Assembly: GCA_011319805.1 (NCBI GenBank)
Contig: SJRY01000231.1
Span: 1 to 64,000, forward strand
Direction of reading: 5' to 3'
Length of the DNA stretch: 64,000 nucleotides
Origin: Macrocybe gigantea
Lineage: Eukaryota; Basidiomycota; Agaricomycetes; Agaricales; Callistosporiaceae
Position numbers and translations under genes: made by a program. The notes below the pieces were generated by a model. It made no database searches. It saw only the letters and a list, made by a program, of their open reading frames with translations, and was not told where the DNA came from. Below are positions 11,012-22,151 of the stretch, one piece after another (the first letter of the stretch is position 1; every line of letters begins with the position of its first letter).

Positions 11012-13276
11012 CTATGGGGCGGCTTCCTCGACATTCTCGTCTGTCGTCGGCTTGGATTTCGAGGCTGCACCTTGTTTTTTGGCCTTTTCGAGAGCTTCAT
11101 ATTTCTGCAGATTTCGTGATTGTCAACCTAGGTCCTATCAATATAACAGTTTTGACGACGCACCTTTTTCATCTCCTTGTCGAGGTCTTTCCACAACTTT
11201 GAGAAGGCTGCGGCGGTCATTTCGGGGTGCTCCTGCATGTAATCGATGGCGAAAAGGTTACTAAAGGCACTTCGGTCACTTTTCATGTCATTTGAGCAAA
11301 ATCAAGACTTACCGAGCGGTATTCAAACCAGCTTTTGGCTTGAATGGCTTTCCGGCCGCTTTTTTTGTGTTGGACGACGTTGCGACGGCACTTTCAGATG
11401 GTGGTGGTATTTCGATGGCTGCGGATGGGATAGACAGTCCCATGCTGGTCGAGGAAGATGTAAGAAACAGTAAAAGAGGGAGCAAGCCACTTACAGCGGA
11501 TCCAGGGTTCGCCGAGCTGGCAGGATTACCCCAGGTGTTGATTCAAGTGGTGGCGAGGTGTTTGGAGCCACAGCCGCCGTCGCGTTCCCGGGTTGGCCTG
11601 CAAGGATATAACAATGGTCAGTACTCCATAAATCGAAAAGTCGCACCTATTTCCGCCATTGGTTTGACAGCCGCTGTCTCTCCAACCACAGCTGTCCCTT
11701 CAACTACTACTGCCCCTTCGACTACTGCCATCCCTTCAACCGCCGCTGTCCTAGGTCCCGCCGAGCCGATTTCGGGAGGTGTAGCACCTTCCAATATGCT
11801 TGCTCCGCTTTTCTCCTTGTCTATGCCAGAATATGGATGACTTGTGGGTTCCGGTGACTTGGGTCTCATCTCGGTGACCTGGGCTGGCACAGGAGGTAGC
11901 TGGGTGGGCTCGGGTTGCTTTGCGATGATGGGAGCAATGGCAGTGGCAGGAGTGATAGGAGCGATGATGGCGGCAGGAGTGATGGAAGCGATGGCGGCAG
12001 TGGGAGTGATGGGAGCGATGGCAATGGTGGGAGTGACGGTGATGGCGGAGGTGGGAGTGATGGGAGTGGCAGTGTTGGCGGTGGCCTGAGGAGGTGAGTT
12101 GGCCTTTGTCACCTTTGTTGGGTCATCGTCAACATTGTCAATGGTGATGACGATGGCATTCGGAGGAGGCGTTGAGCTGCACTTCCTGCGCTTCTTGCGT
12201 TCTCGGATGGGAGACCTTTCATCAGGCTCTCGTTTCAATGGCTTGACATCTGCAAGAGAACCTAGAAGTGGGAAAACGAAATAGTTCAATACGACGTACC
12301 TTTTGCCTGACCACGCCTCGTCCGACACCACTCCGGATAGCGGACAGTGGCAAATCGTTCCACTTTCCATGTTCCCGCAGCGTAACTGAGTTCTGGAAAT
12401 GTGTGCATCATTGTGTGATTGAAGTAGCGCTCCGCTTGGTGAGTCCTCTTTTTCCATGTGTCTGGCGCAAGGTTTTGCTGCTGGAGTTCGTTCCAGAGGA
12501 CTTTTGCATGATTTGTGATCTCTGCGCGCCGTTCGTCGCTAACAGGGTGGCCATCCTCGTCTGTGAGAAAATTGAGCCGGTCAGTAGTTTTACCAATGTC
12601 GCTCCGTTTCCTGCAATGGTCATCCCATTGATCGACAGTCCAATATGGAACCTCAGGGTAATCTTCTGCATCAGGCAGAATGAGCGCACTTGGGATTTCG
12701 AGCTTGAGTGACATGGAGGGAGCCGCTGAAGATGGTTGGGGTCGGCCTGCTTGGGCAGGCATCGTGGACCAATTATTCATCATGGCTTCACGGAGAGACA
12801 CATATTCCTTTCTGAAAGTGAGGAGATAAGTGAAGGAAATGAATCTGATGAACGTGCTTACTTGTAAAATGCCGCCTCCATCTGCGCCTGCTTCGCCTCC
12901 AACTGTACCTGCTTGTATGCATCCAATAGCTTTGTATATGCATTGTTTCCAACATCTGTAAGCACATTTGGGGAGGTCGAGGCTGCCATGGATGTAGAAC
13001 CACCATAATTGAACATAGGCTGCATGATACGAATGTCAGTATGCAACACTAAATTTTGATGAAGCTCCATTGACACACCGAGGGCCTGCTTGGACTGGAA
13101 TGAGAACCAAAGGTGTTTCTGGCATGCTTCATGTGAGGAAAAGCTTGTTATTCACATGAACGAACGCAAAGAACGAAATTCACCTGATGTGTGTGCAGAG
13201 AGAAATTGAAGTCACTGGACGGCCCGGAGTGGTAAGGAAAGCTGAAATCATCAGAGCTGGGAAAGCTGGCAGCCAT
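11012..13276 (-). CDS. Transposon accessory protein with HMG-box-like C-terminus
   Basis: Nine exons splice in frame: 13276-13184, 13126-13079, 13019-12862, 12811-12300, 12261-11647, 11597-11495, 11444-11313, 11260-11164 and 11104-11012. The start at 13276 is chosen as the first Met before a Ser/Pro-rich N-terminus; an in-frame Met at 13363 is an alternative. A middle domain (exon 4) contains FLTDEDG, AKVLWNEL and FATVRYPEWCR, which I recall from proteins beside Tnp2-type elements in mushrooms. Exon 5 is a long Thr/Pro/Ala/Ile repeat plus a basic patch. The last exons read LFAIDYMQEHPEM, FSKLWKDLD and KYEALEKAKK, the pattern of helices of an HMG box. Its likely role, by analogy with TnpA, is binding the ACGG-rich ends; this is inference. 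No frame break was found, unlike its neighbour. Confidence 0.75.
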
Positions 13277-13440
13277 GACAGTTGTGGTGGTGATAGGCAA
13301 CGGTTGCCGTCGTGTTGTTGGTGAGCAAGGTCGTCGTTGTAGAGGAAGGATGGTGTAGTGCACGTGAGAGGGTGACGCAACTTGGATGCGACCATAGATT
13401 TAGGATATTGGTTGCATTGATACATTGTACGATGAAAACA

Positions 13441-16400
13441 CTATATATCTTGGTCTACTGGTTCTACATAGCCATTGAATGAAGCATCCTCCAAGCTGGA
13501 TTTCTCAACGACGAAATACCTGTCCTCTGGCTCCTCCAGAAATGCTGGAAGTTTCTGCATTGCCACAACTGAGAGGATTGACGATGCCGGGATGACTTGA
13601 AGATGAGCAGGACCCATATATCGACAGGCCCAGAGAGTATTGAAGGATTCTGCGAGGAGTTGCTGGTCCGGCGCGGAGTATATGGAGACAAGTGCCCACG
13701 GAGTTTGTTGTTGAGTTACGTCGGACTCAGTGATAAAGAAGAACTGTACTTCGGCGAACGTTATTTGTCCGTTTAGCTGAATCTAAATATGATCTAAGTA
13801 CAATGAAGTGAAGAGAAATGTAAAAATGTTGAACTTGCCTTCACATTTCTTGTTATGCGGATATTTCGTTTTGTCCGCCGTTTCTCATTCCAAAGGCTTC
13901 GGGCAATCTGTCCATTAGAAAGGCTGCAACGACCCCAACGAGTTACTCGAGATATGTTCAATCGCGAGGAAATAACTTCGAGTTCTGCACCAATCAAGTT
14001 TGTTGCATATTTCTCGCGTGGCCGTAAAAAAACAAATTGACCATCAAAATCAATCGCACCACGGGGAAAGGTCATGGTCGCCGTGTCATCAAGCTCTGGA
14101 TACATGATCTTGAGGGCATTGACTTGTGATCGTCGCAAGGCCCGTTGTGCCAGGTTTGCATATGGATTTGATGGTTGCCGAATCTCCTCACCCAGGTCAC
14201 CAATCGTCCGTTCCATGGTATACTGTGTGGAGTAGGCGCCCGGTCCAACGCGGACCACTTCAGAGGCAGCGTGGAGGAGCGTGTGAAGTGATGGTCGGCA
14301 GAGATGGAGGCGCTCGACACGTCGTTGATAATAGAGACATTCATACTCCTCGACAAATTGTACAAGGAGGTGCTGAGCCTCTTGGAGCTGGCATCCAGTA
14401 ATACGACGTTGGGTGATGATGCGGACACCACGAACCAACTTGCAAAAATTTTGCCAATACTTGGGGGGAAGAACCGTTCGAAAGAATCCAGGACCAAGCC
14501 CATAGATGTACAAAAAGTACTCGGTCGCTTTGTAACCACTTGAAATCTTTTCAGCAGGATTGCGAGGAGGGCGATGAAACGAAGACGGGAAGTTGGGTGC
14601 GGCTGCCGCGACTAGTTTTCCATGATGAATCCAGCATTCGCCAACAAGGGTGGCCCAGTCCCAAGGATCTGAATCAGTAGCTGATTTGATGGAACCACGC
14701 CATAGTTGGATCAGAAGTTCTGGAATATTCAGGGACAGGAGGTGCATGAGATCGAGCGAGAAACAGAGTGGGACAGGAAGCATGAGATTACTGTCAAGCC
14801 CACTGAAAATGCTGGGCTTGCTTATTCCCGTTTCTTTGCGATTCTTTTCATAGGCTGTTTGATCAGGAGAACTGAGGAGCTTTTGCAGGTTAGCAGTATA
14901 AGAGTCAATGGAGGGAGGAGGGAGGTTTCGGATATCGATGTCAGGGTGATTGCAGTCTGTAACCGAATAATTATTTGGACATAGATGAGCTGCAAATAAT
15001 GGCCGCTGTTCGGTTTATGACGTCCCTTCATCGAACAGCCAATACGGCATCCTTGTGCCCCATGGTGGCCGACGCGCCCATCAATCTCGGTCATTCCGAG
15101 TGCATCAGCTAAGCCAAGCGAGAAAAAGATGCGGGAGTTCACAATACCCTGATCTAGTGCATCCCAGACCCGCAAACCAGCCCCGCCGTTCTCACGTTGC
15201 AATGCGGATATATGGTGCAGTGTCCGAAAGAGATACGAATCAGCATTCTTCAGTTTGTTGGGGCCAGGAATCACGACGGCAGGCAGGACTCGTTTTGTTT
15301 CTGGCGCAGGTCAGGCGATACTTCATAGATTGTGGCGATTCCAATCCATGTGTCTGACTTCTTGCTTTCATAGAGTTGTGCCCCGTCGATAGAAAAAGCG
15401 AAAATGGTGTCATGCGAAGTCATTTTGGCTTTCTCAGCCAGTTCGACGAAGTCGGCGCCGCAGAAAATGTCATCGTATACCATGTCCAAGTCGGGGCTGT
15501 GGTCGGTGCTTAATTGACGAATCAGTTCGTCAACCTCGCGCACTTTTCGATCCCGATATCGCATCGCCTCGGCACCTGCTTTCGAACGCCGGAGTGCCTG
15601 AATTTGTGGACCCAGAGGTATGGTACATGCTTGTTGTCGGGGGACCTTTTTACCTGTCAGTGCACGTTCGACAGGGTTGTAACGGGGCTCTCCACATATA
15701 GAACAGGCTTCCAAGTCCGAAAAAGGTCCAGTGAAGGCATGGCAGGAATTGATACACATGTCGTCCATAATGCAGATGACGCCACTCAGCTCCGAAACAA
15801 GCTGCTTGACGTCGTGATATGAAAGGATATTGCTGTCAGGGAATCGTCGTGAAATGGCTTTCCGACAAGCATCGTAAACGGCCTCAGATGCGTCAGTAAC
15901 AGCCAGAAAGAGATCGATGGAGAGCCGTTCATCCGGATCCGAAATTTCGAGAGGATGGTTGATAGGATTTCGGAGGCGGTGAATTGTTGCATCGTCAAGC
16001 TTGCCGTTCTCAAGAGTGGCCGACCGGATGAGTTCGATGAAATTATTGGCGATGCGCAAGGTATCGACCTGCGGCTCCGGCATACGAGGGGCCTCAGGAT
16101 TATTTTCGGCATTGGAAGTGTTCCGTACTGGTTCGTCATCCGAGTCAGATTGTTGTGCAGCCTCTCGTGCACGTCGTTCAGCAGCAGCAAGCTCTTCGAA
16201 GGCAGCCCGCTCATTCAGTAATTGATGCGTGGGGTGCTCGTCATTCCTGCGAGGATTGGGCTCAACGTCCCCGCTGCTCGCATCGAAGAAGTCGGTATTT
16301 TCGAGGCTACGACCTACACCAGCAGAAAAGGTGCCTCCTTCGGTCTGTGATGACTGTGATTCTAGATGGCTCGACTGCCCAATGCATTCGGGATGTGGAT

Positions 16401-16691
16401 CATTAGGCTAAGATGAGTGAATCAGAGTGATATTGATTTTGTAGTAAACTACAAAGAGAATTTAGTGTACCACTGACATACCAGCCTGGGTCGTTTATAT
16501 CCCATACCGTTACCCCCAGGCCCGTTTTCTAACCCCTCGCTTCCAGCGTGCTCTTTCTCCAACCACTCAGCGAAAGGGAGAAACAATGGTAGCGAAGGCA
16601 TATTCTCAGCGCGCGGCCGGTTGCGATGTTTGCGAATAACTTGCTGCGACATTGTCGCACCTCGGCAGGAATTACACCAGCAAGTTGGCAT
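13441..16691 (-). pseudogene. Tnp2-like (CACTA-type) transposase with two frameshifts
   Basis: Starts at MPTCWCNSC (16691), a Cys-rich N-terminus. Intron 16481-16408 (GT-AG) and a GC-AG intron 13838-13777 are both in phase. Recognisable blocks in order: CSICGEPRYNP, SIDGAQLYESKKSDTW, IPGPNKLKNADSYLF, RVWDAL, GRVGHHGAQGCRI, GRHKP, FSLDLMHLLSLNIPELL and the C-terminal ALVSIYSAP and RYFVVEK blocks, ending at TAG 13441-13443. The order matches fungal Tnp2-family transposases. Two single-base breaks interrupt it: near 15290, between SPDLRQKQNE and LPAVVIPGP, and near 14997, after GRHKPNSGHY. Either the enzyme is dead or the sequence carries indel errors. It would be about 1,060 residues if repaired. 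Confidence 0.85.
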
Positions 16692-16813
16692 GTTGATCAA
16701 ATGAGCCGTTCGATTCGAGTGTGGTGACGATTCGAGGAAAGTGCGAACGGGTCTGTAGTCGTACAGCATATTACCGATCACTGCATGACAAAGCAGATAT
16801 TGACACTCCGTCA

Positions 16814-17024
16814 CAGATCCGTGCAGAGCCGATTTTCACTGGGAGTGAAGCCGTATAGCCGTCGACGGCCGTTTCCATGCCGTATCCATACGGGTGCAGA
16901 CGGGCACACGGCCGTACAATGGACGGCCGTCAGGAGGGAGATTTTCTGGCCAGACGGTACGGTGCCGTACAGCCGTACAGCCGGGCCGTATTGACCGTCG
17001 ATACGGTTACGGTGCGCAGCCCTA
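16814..17024 (-). repeat. Right terminal inverted repeat and subterminal ACGG cluster
   Basis: Ends TACGGTGCGCAGCCCTA, the inverse of the left end. ACGG and CCGT tetranucleotides recur throughout the preceding 200 bp on both strands. The transposase gene starts just inside this block. Confidence 0.88.
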
Positions 17025-17032
17025 AGCCTGAC
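17025..17032. repeat. Target site duplication, right (AGCCTGAC)
   Basis: Exact copy of 9715-9722, directly outside the right terminal repeat. Confidence 0.9.
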
Positions 17033-17342
17033 GTTTAGCCTATTATACTTCAGTAACAGTTGTTCGTAATAAAGGGAGAAGGTAACGCAAAGGTTGCCAA
17101 TACGACCGATGACAAGTGATTGAAGCCAAGAGGAATAATCGTGTCATCCACTGGTCGACGACTTCGTGAAAGACAACAGCTGACGCAAAAGGACGGCGCA
17201 TCGCCCTATGCAGTAGGATGAGCATCTAATATGTTGCTCTTTCCCAGGCATCATCCAAGAAAAAAAGCCTGTCCAAAAGGCGGGAAAGGGGTCCTTTTGT
17301 CGCACGTACAACGAAAGGTAGTGTGAGACCAACAACGGGAAT

Positions 17343-17975
17343 CTAATTCAACGTTGGCAGTCGCTTCTGACAGGCGCCAACATTTCTGATCAATTTTAAC
17401 TCTCTGTGGCGCAGCTGGTAAGGGGACTTCAGAAAGTTCAGTGGAAGAATCACGATGGAACATACCTGTCCCAGTCGCAGGATGCCCATGAGCTGAAAGA
17501 CGTCGCGCCCATGATTCAACTCAGCTTCCAGTTCAAGCGTGAGACAACATGGACATTGGAAATCGGATCCAAAGGATCTGTTCAAAGCCTCGCCGTCTTA
17601 GATTAACAAACCCTGGTCCCTGCTACTTTAGAAATTAGGAATAGCATGCATTTTCCGAATAATTATAACCCACATATGTTTCCAGTTTAGACAAGGCTTA
17701 GGAACAAGACTGTCAGAACTGGCGCGTCGTCGTCGACAATGACTGCGCTGGAGGAGACAAGCATAACCAAATGAGATTGAGCTTGCCTCTTTCGGATGGT
17801 TGTCCTTGTTGGTCCATGACGATGCGACCTTGTCCGCACTCAAGAAAAGCTGTGCGTCTGAAATTTCGTCACTTGCATTCCGTTTCATTCTTTCGAAAGC
17901 TCTCAGTTTGAAAGGACTCTGCTGGGAGAATTCGAAAGCGGTCTTGTCATGGCCGATGGTAGCATCTACGAACAT
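17343..17975 (-). CDS. Hypothetical protein, partial model
   Basis: Minus-strand frames have coding-like composition: 17975 to about 17786 (FVDATIGHDKTAFEF..., Ser/Lys/Asp-rich), then 17585-17484, which joins through a good intron (gtatgt...ttaccag, about 17483-17433) to a last exon ending at 17343 with LIRNVGACQKRLPTLN. The connection between the first and second blocks is unresolved. No family is recognised, and the CPCC motif in the second block is too little to assign a metal site. Confidence 0.3.
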
Positions 17976-18252
17976 ACAAAAGGCCTCATGCCACGATAGG
18001 GTATGGGTCCGTGATCAGGAACGTGTACGGCTGGCTGCGCTGCTGCGCCACGTTCAGAGCTGTTATGGTAGGCAGAGCTTCCAAACAGCTTTTTAGAGTC
18101 TCAACGTTTCTCCTCCTGCTCCTGTGGCTTCAATCGCCCGCTGCTGATATTGGTGAGTGTACAGCATTCTTCAGTTCGCGCCGTTGACCAGAAGCGCTTG
18201 TTTGACGCTAGATAAAGACCACGAGACCCTCCTTCTCCATTAATCGCCGATC

Positions 18253-19343
18253 ATGATGCAGACACCGGAATTTCAACTACGTCTTCCACCGACAGAGGAC
18301 GCCACTCGTAAAGTAAACCGAGCCACCACCTTGGACAAGGTGGAAAGAGCCATTCAGACTGAGTCTCGTTCAAGTCCGTCCCATAAAACCAGTCCTTTGG
18401 GAGCATCGAAAATTCGACCTGGAGTGGGGGACAATGGCGGGGGTTCGGAGAGACTTACGACGGTCAGGCAAGGAAGGCCGATAACCCCAGATAAATCTCC
18501 GCAAAATCATGGTCAAAAGGTGTGCATTGGCTGTTACCTTCTGAGTCTTTTGCAAGGTGATAGTATTCCCTAGGAACATGCCCAGACCGAATCTCCAAAG
18601 CGGAAGGCAGAGACCTTCCCACGCTCACAGCAGGCCAGCCACTCCGACACGAACGGATGCCAAATATCAGCGTATGTATAACGTTTAGTCGAAATAAAGC
18701 ATGGATTGTTCGACTTACAAGATCCAGTTTGCGATCGAGAGGAAGCAATGAGCACCTGGTGTCGAACGAAAGCTGGCGGCTGCACACGGTATTTCATAGA
18801 GAAAGTCGACTATCGACCGGAAGGGAAGATAATCTACCCTCGCAAAGCCTCGTCGTCATCGCCAGTAGGACTCCAAATGCTGTTGTCGAGAAACAACGCA
18901 CACGAAGGATCGAAAGGGAGGACAGACGGTCTGCATCCGTCGACAGCCCGCGTCGTCGACCCCGCCCAGAAAACAAATACGTCGATATCCCTCATGTGAG
19001 GGATATGCCAGACACGAGGATGCCGCATGTTTTTGGCACTCCAAGACACCTGCGCTCGCCACTGTCACGGATCTGCATGGATATCAGAACGAACAAAGCT
19101 CTGCCGACGCCTCCTGAATCTGATAGTCCATGCGAGCTGCCCATGCCGAATGTTTTTCGGCGAGACTCTGTCAACACCAACGACCCGCTATATGACGAAG
19201 GAAGCTGGTATCTGGGGCCCACTGATGTCCGGTTTGGTGATGCCACTCCAGAGATGGCGATGAGAATGGCGCAGGTCTGCCAGTCCACTCCGATCCTAAT
19301 TCCTATCTCCATGCGAGCGTCGATTCACGGAGAACCACACTGA
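18253..19343 (+). CDS. Hypothetical Arg/Pro/Ser-rich protein
   Basis: Three exons splice in frame: 18253 to about 18520, an exon from about 18572 to 18671 (EHAQTESPKRKAE...), and about 18720-19343, with introns gtgtgc...ccctag and gtatgt...cttacaag. The protein of roughly 330 residues is polar and probably disordered, with a basic stretch (RTRRIEREDRR) that could act in nuclear targeting, and ends near RMAQVCQSTPILIPIS. No domain is recognised. It lies beyond the transposon on the same strand as the small gene at 20438. Confidence 0.5.
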
Positions 19344-20437
19344 GCTCCTCCCGTTCACGTTTCCAAACATGACGACTTTTCTAGATATTTTATTAAAATC
19401 TTTAATAATTCAAACCTGTAACATTATGGACGATGTAACGACATACTGCTGTAGATGACCTCTTATCGAAGTTGCGATGCAAAAAGATTGATTTGAAACG
19501 GTTCGGTCGCTGTCACCTGTACTGTGATTCCCAGTATACTCATAGATTGTGTGCTCCGTATTTTGGGGAGTTCAAAATATGTACCCAATGTCGATGGGCA
19601 TGACCACTCCGAAAATTACAAACCGAGTGTCACGGCGGTGTCAAAAAACCGACATATTGTCATAGGTACATCAAGCCTTATAGTCAGGGCATCCTTTTGC
19701 TGTCAACTGCATATCAGTAAGATGTTGCTACTGGTTCGGGGGTTTACATGTGACTGGTGTATCCTCGGACTGTTGAATTTTCACGTCGTAAAACTCGTCT
19801 TCAACTGTTGGGGAATCTCGAGCTCTAGCCAATAAGAGACTGTTGAGATCCGTAACATGCATTGTCCAATAGCTTGTGCAACGGAACTTGGGACAATAGG
19901 GGCGAAACAACAAGTAGTGACAAACAATCCATAGTCGTTCAAATCCATCGCTGCAGACTTGAGTTTCCGACACCGACTCTGAATATCTTGTCTGGGCTGA
20001 CAACGTGGCCAGGGCAGCAACGAACGATTGACAAACGAAGTCGCCGGCGAAGGTGTATCACCGCTATCGGCGTTGTTCCCGGCGCATCACGCTCGAACGC
20101 TCAGATGACCAGCAGATCTGATGGGAGGGCAACAGCCATTACTCTGACTTGCCGCCTTTTTTGCACCAGCGGCAGACAAAAGGACACACGTTTTTCGTCG
20201 CGGGAAGGTTGATCATTGTCCTTATTCGACAGTTTTCTGCGGAATCTTGCAACATGGCTGCTTTTTGACGACCTCGTGGCTAGCTGCAGGTCTTGTCCAT
20301 ATAACAGCACAGCATGACCCAGTCATTTGCGGTTGACTGCCTCATTTCCCCCCTAACAACAGCTGCCCCCTTCCTCCTTGTTTGAATTTTGTCCCTAATA
20401 TCCGAGGCCCAAGCACTGATCATCATCCTCATTCAGC
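19344..20437. other. Intergenic, no confident gene
   Basis: AT-rich just after 19370, consistent with a 3' region. Short minus-strand frames (20003-19728 and 20310-20101) have some coding flavour but no splice partners or motifs. Confidence 0.3.
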
Positions 20438-20909
20438 ATGTCGCATAACCTCCGCTTTTCGACTCCTGAATCTTTCCTTTTCTCCCGAAAGCATGAAACC
20501 GTCACACGTACGATTTACCGCCGTCCCGTCAAAGAAGAGGATTACGGCCCATCGAGGCGAGAAGTGGACGACATTCAGAGCTTTATGGTTAGATCAAACA
20601 GTCCATCTGCTTGTATCCTTGCCAACATTTACCTTTACAGAAGACGATTGATCTTTACCAACCCGAAATCTTGGCCGACGACGCTAGTTATACGCTGGTG
20701 CGTACCCATCTCCGCCTCGTGCTGATTCTTAATTCATCTTTGAAGCCCAGTGTGACTGCTACGGAGAAACCGTAGAGCTGGAAGTTCATTCCATCGATGA
20801 CTCTTCAAGTCGGGTTGGAGCGACAGGCAGCAATGGGGTTGATGTTTCCGGTTTCAGGACAAGGCTGTGTTCTTTCCTGGCATGTCCTACCTTCTTCATT
20901 ACCACGTGA
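20438..20909 (+). CDS. Small hypothetical protein B (paralog of 8399-8997)
   Basis: Three exons: 20438-20587 (50 codons), 20641-20697 (19 codons) and 20751-20909, all phase 0 with GT-AG introns. Exon 1 ends YGP-x2-REV-x3-Q-x-FM and exon 2 opens KTIDL, exactly as in the gene at 8399, and exons 1 and 2 have identical lengths in both. The third exon (CDCYGETVELEV...) aligns with the last exon of copy A; copy A has an extra exon between. The product is about 120 residues, with no signal peptide or known domain. Conservation of frame and structure across otherwise unalignable DNA argues for selection. Confidence 0.65.
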
Positions 20910-22100
20910 TAGCGTCTAATAACAAAATACTGCCAGAGCGTCATCAGCTTAGGCCTATATTCACGCCAGACTCCGGCGCCGCATCGTAACGTCCCGTCAA
21001 CACAGAGTGTCACGACCGTATAAGATAGGTTTTGATGTAGTATACCCTCGTGTATCGTTATGCCCGCGGTTCGTTGTGCTATACCCTGCCATGTATCCGG
21101 ATTTTTTTTACGATCTTTACTCTATCCAGTTGTTCTGTAATATGATGGTGTTACTCTATATGCAGCTCGCATACCGCATGGCATTCGTGTTTTGGTTAGC
21201 GCACCTGTAATACTGCCGAGGGGGCTCCACATTGCCGCCTAGCAAATGAATTGGCCTGGACATGAGTGCGCACTGCGCAGACGCTGACTTGCTTTGACTA
21301 TGCAGAACTCTATCACAGGTGGTTTGTGTCAGGCCTCGAATTTCGACCACATGTAAGCCAGCACGCCCAGGAGCGTCACCTCAATTCCTTTACGGAACTC
21401 GAGGCAAGATTTTTATCACCTTACCTAAGGCGCCTTGACCTCGGAGCGAATAGCGGTTCTACCGTCGTGCGCTTTGAAAATCCGTTTTGGTGCGCCTTTG
21501 AATGTTTTCTTTTTCAAATGTTGTTGCAACTATTTGGCCATCCCTGTGCACTGCACGTCCTTGGCACTGTTGGCAGATCTCTACCAGCAGGTTTTTGGGG
21601 CCCCGAACGTCTGTCGTCCTGCCTCGACGTTCCGTACACGCGAATACGATTGCTAACGTATGACGAAACGGAGATGCAACGCCGGTCACCAGACAGGGTC
21701 TCTTTCCAAAGAAGTCAACGAGGCAGTGATTTCGAGTCTGGACAGGTTATGCCAATCCTCGTCCCGTCATGAATTAGACCATTTTAGACCCAAATTGACG
21801 CTGCGGATCGTGGAGCTTGCCTCGTATTTTGATGGAGAGGCTTAGCACATATGTTGGTAGACATCACCACTGTCACCAGTGTTTTATGTGCTCTCTTTGG
21901 TTTAATTTCTCCTGAACAGGACCTACACTGCGATTTCACGGCAGCGGGTCTGACTGTATTTGGGACCGAGGCCTGCGCTGTGGGGTATAAAAGGTGGACG
22001 TAATCCCCACCAGAAAACCAGCATCCTTCGTTGGACACTTCAGAGCCCTAAACACCTTGTCTCAACACTTTCTAACCTCTTTCAAGTACGCGTTCTTCAT
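20910..22100. other. No confident gene
   Basis: The longest frame (21266-21772, plus strand, 168 codons) has no motif, and its minus-strand shadow (21689-21459) looks about as good. The final 110 bp are the promoter and 5' leader of the next gene. Confidence 0.3.
21986..21993 (+). promoter_or_regulatory. TATA box of secreted protein gene 1
   Basis: TATAAAAG, 166 bp before the start codon. A TATA box at a similar distance (133-166 bp) occurs before three of the paralogs. Confidence 0.7.
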
Positions 22101-22151
22101 TACCTACAAAAAGGTCGGGAGTCTGACGCCGAGGTTTTACAGGAAGTCATC

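Larger units (their letters stand above)
9723..17024 (-). mobile_element. 7.3-kb DNA transposon with hAT-like ends and a Tnp2-like transposase
   Basis: The element begins TAGGGCTGCGCACCGTA and ends with the inverted copy of the same 17 bases; beyond these, inverted similarity continues with one base difference (CCGTAT). A perfect 8-bp duplication flanks it. About 165 bp inside the left end and 200 bp inside the right end are packed with ACGG/CCGT motifs, as expected for transposase-binding subterminal repeats. Two genes read leftward: a transposase whose first Met lies about 330 bp from the right end, and an accessory gene with an HMG-box-like end. The transposase looks like the Tnp2 (CACTA-type) family, while ends and duplication look hAT-like. 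Because the genes abut the terminal repeats, I infer that they belong together, but nesting of one element in another is not excluded. Confidence 0.88.

Noticed and set aside
11844..12097. Gly/Ser/Met-rich plus-strand frames that look like a repeat protein
   Set aside because: Antisense of the Thr/Pro/Ala/Ile repeat in the transposon accessory gene.
17395..17470. Possible tRNA (A-box-like TGGCGCAGCTGG)
   Set aside because: No B-box (GTTCGA-x-TC) or cloverleaf arms downstream, and the sequence fits a minus-strand intron and exon.
21266..21772. 168-codon plus-strand frame before the secreted protein cluster
   Set aside because: No start context, splice partner or domain; the minus-strand shadow looks about equally good.
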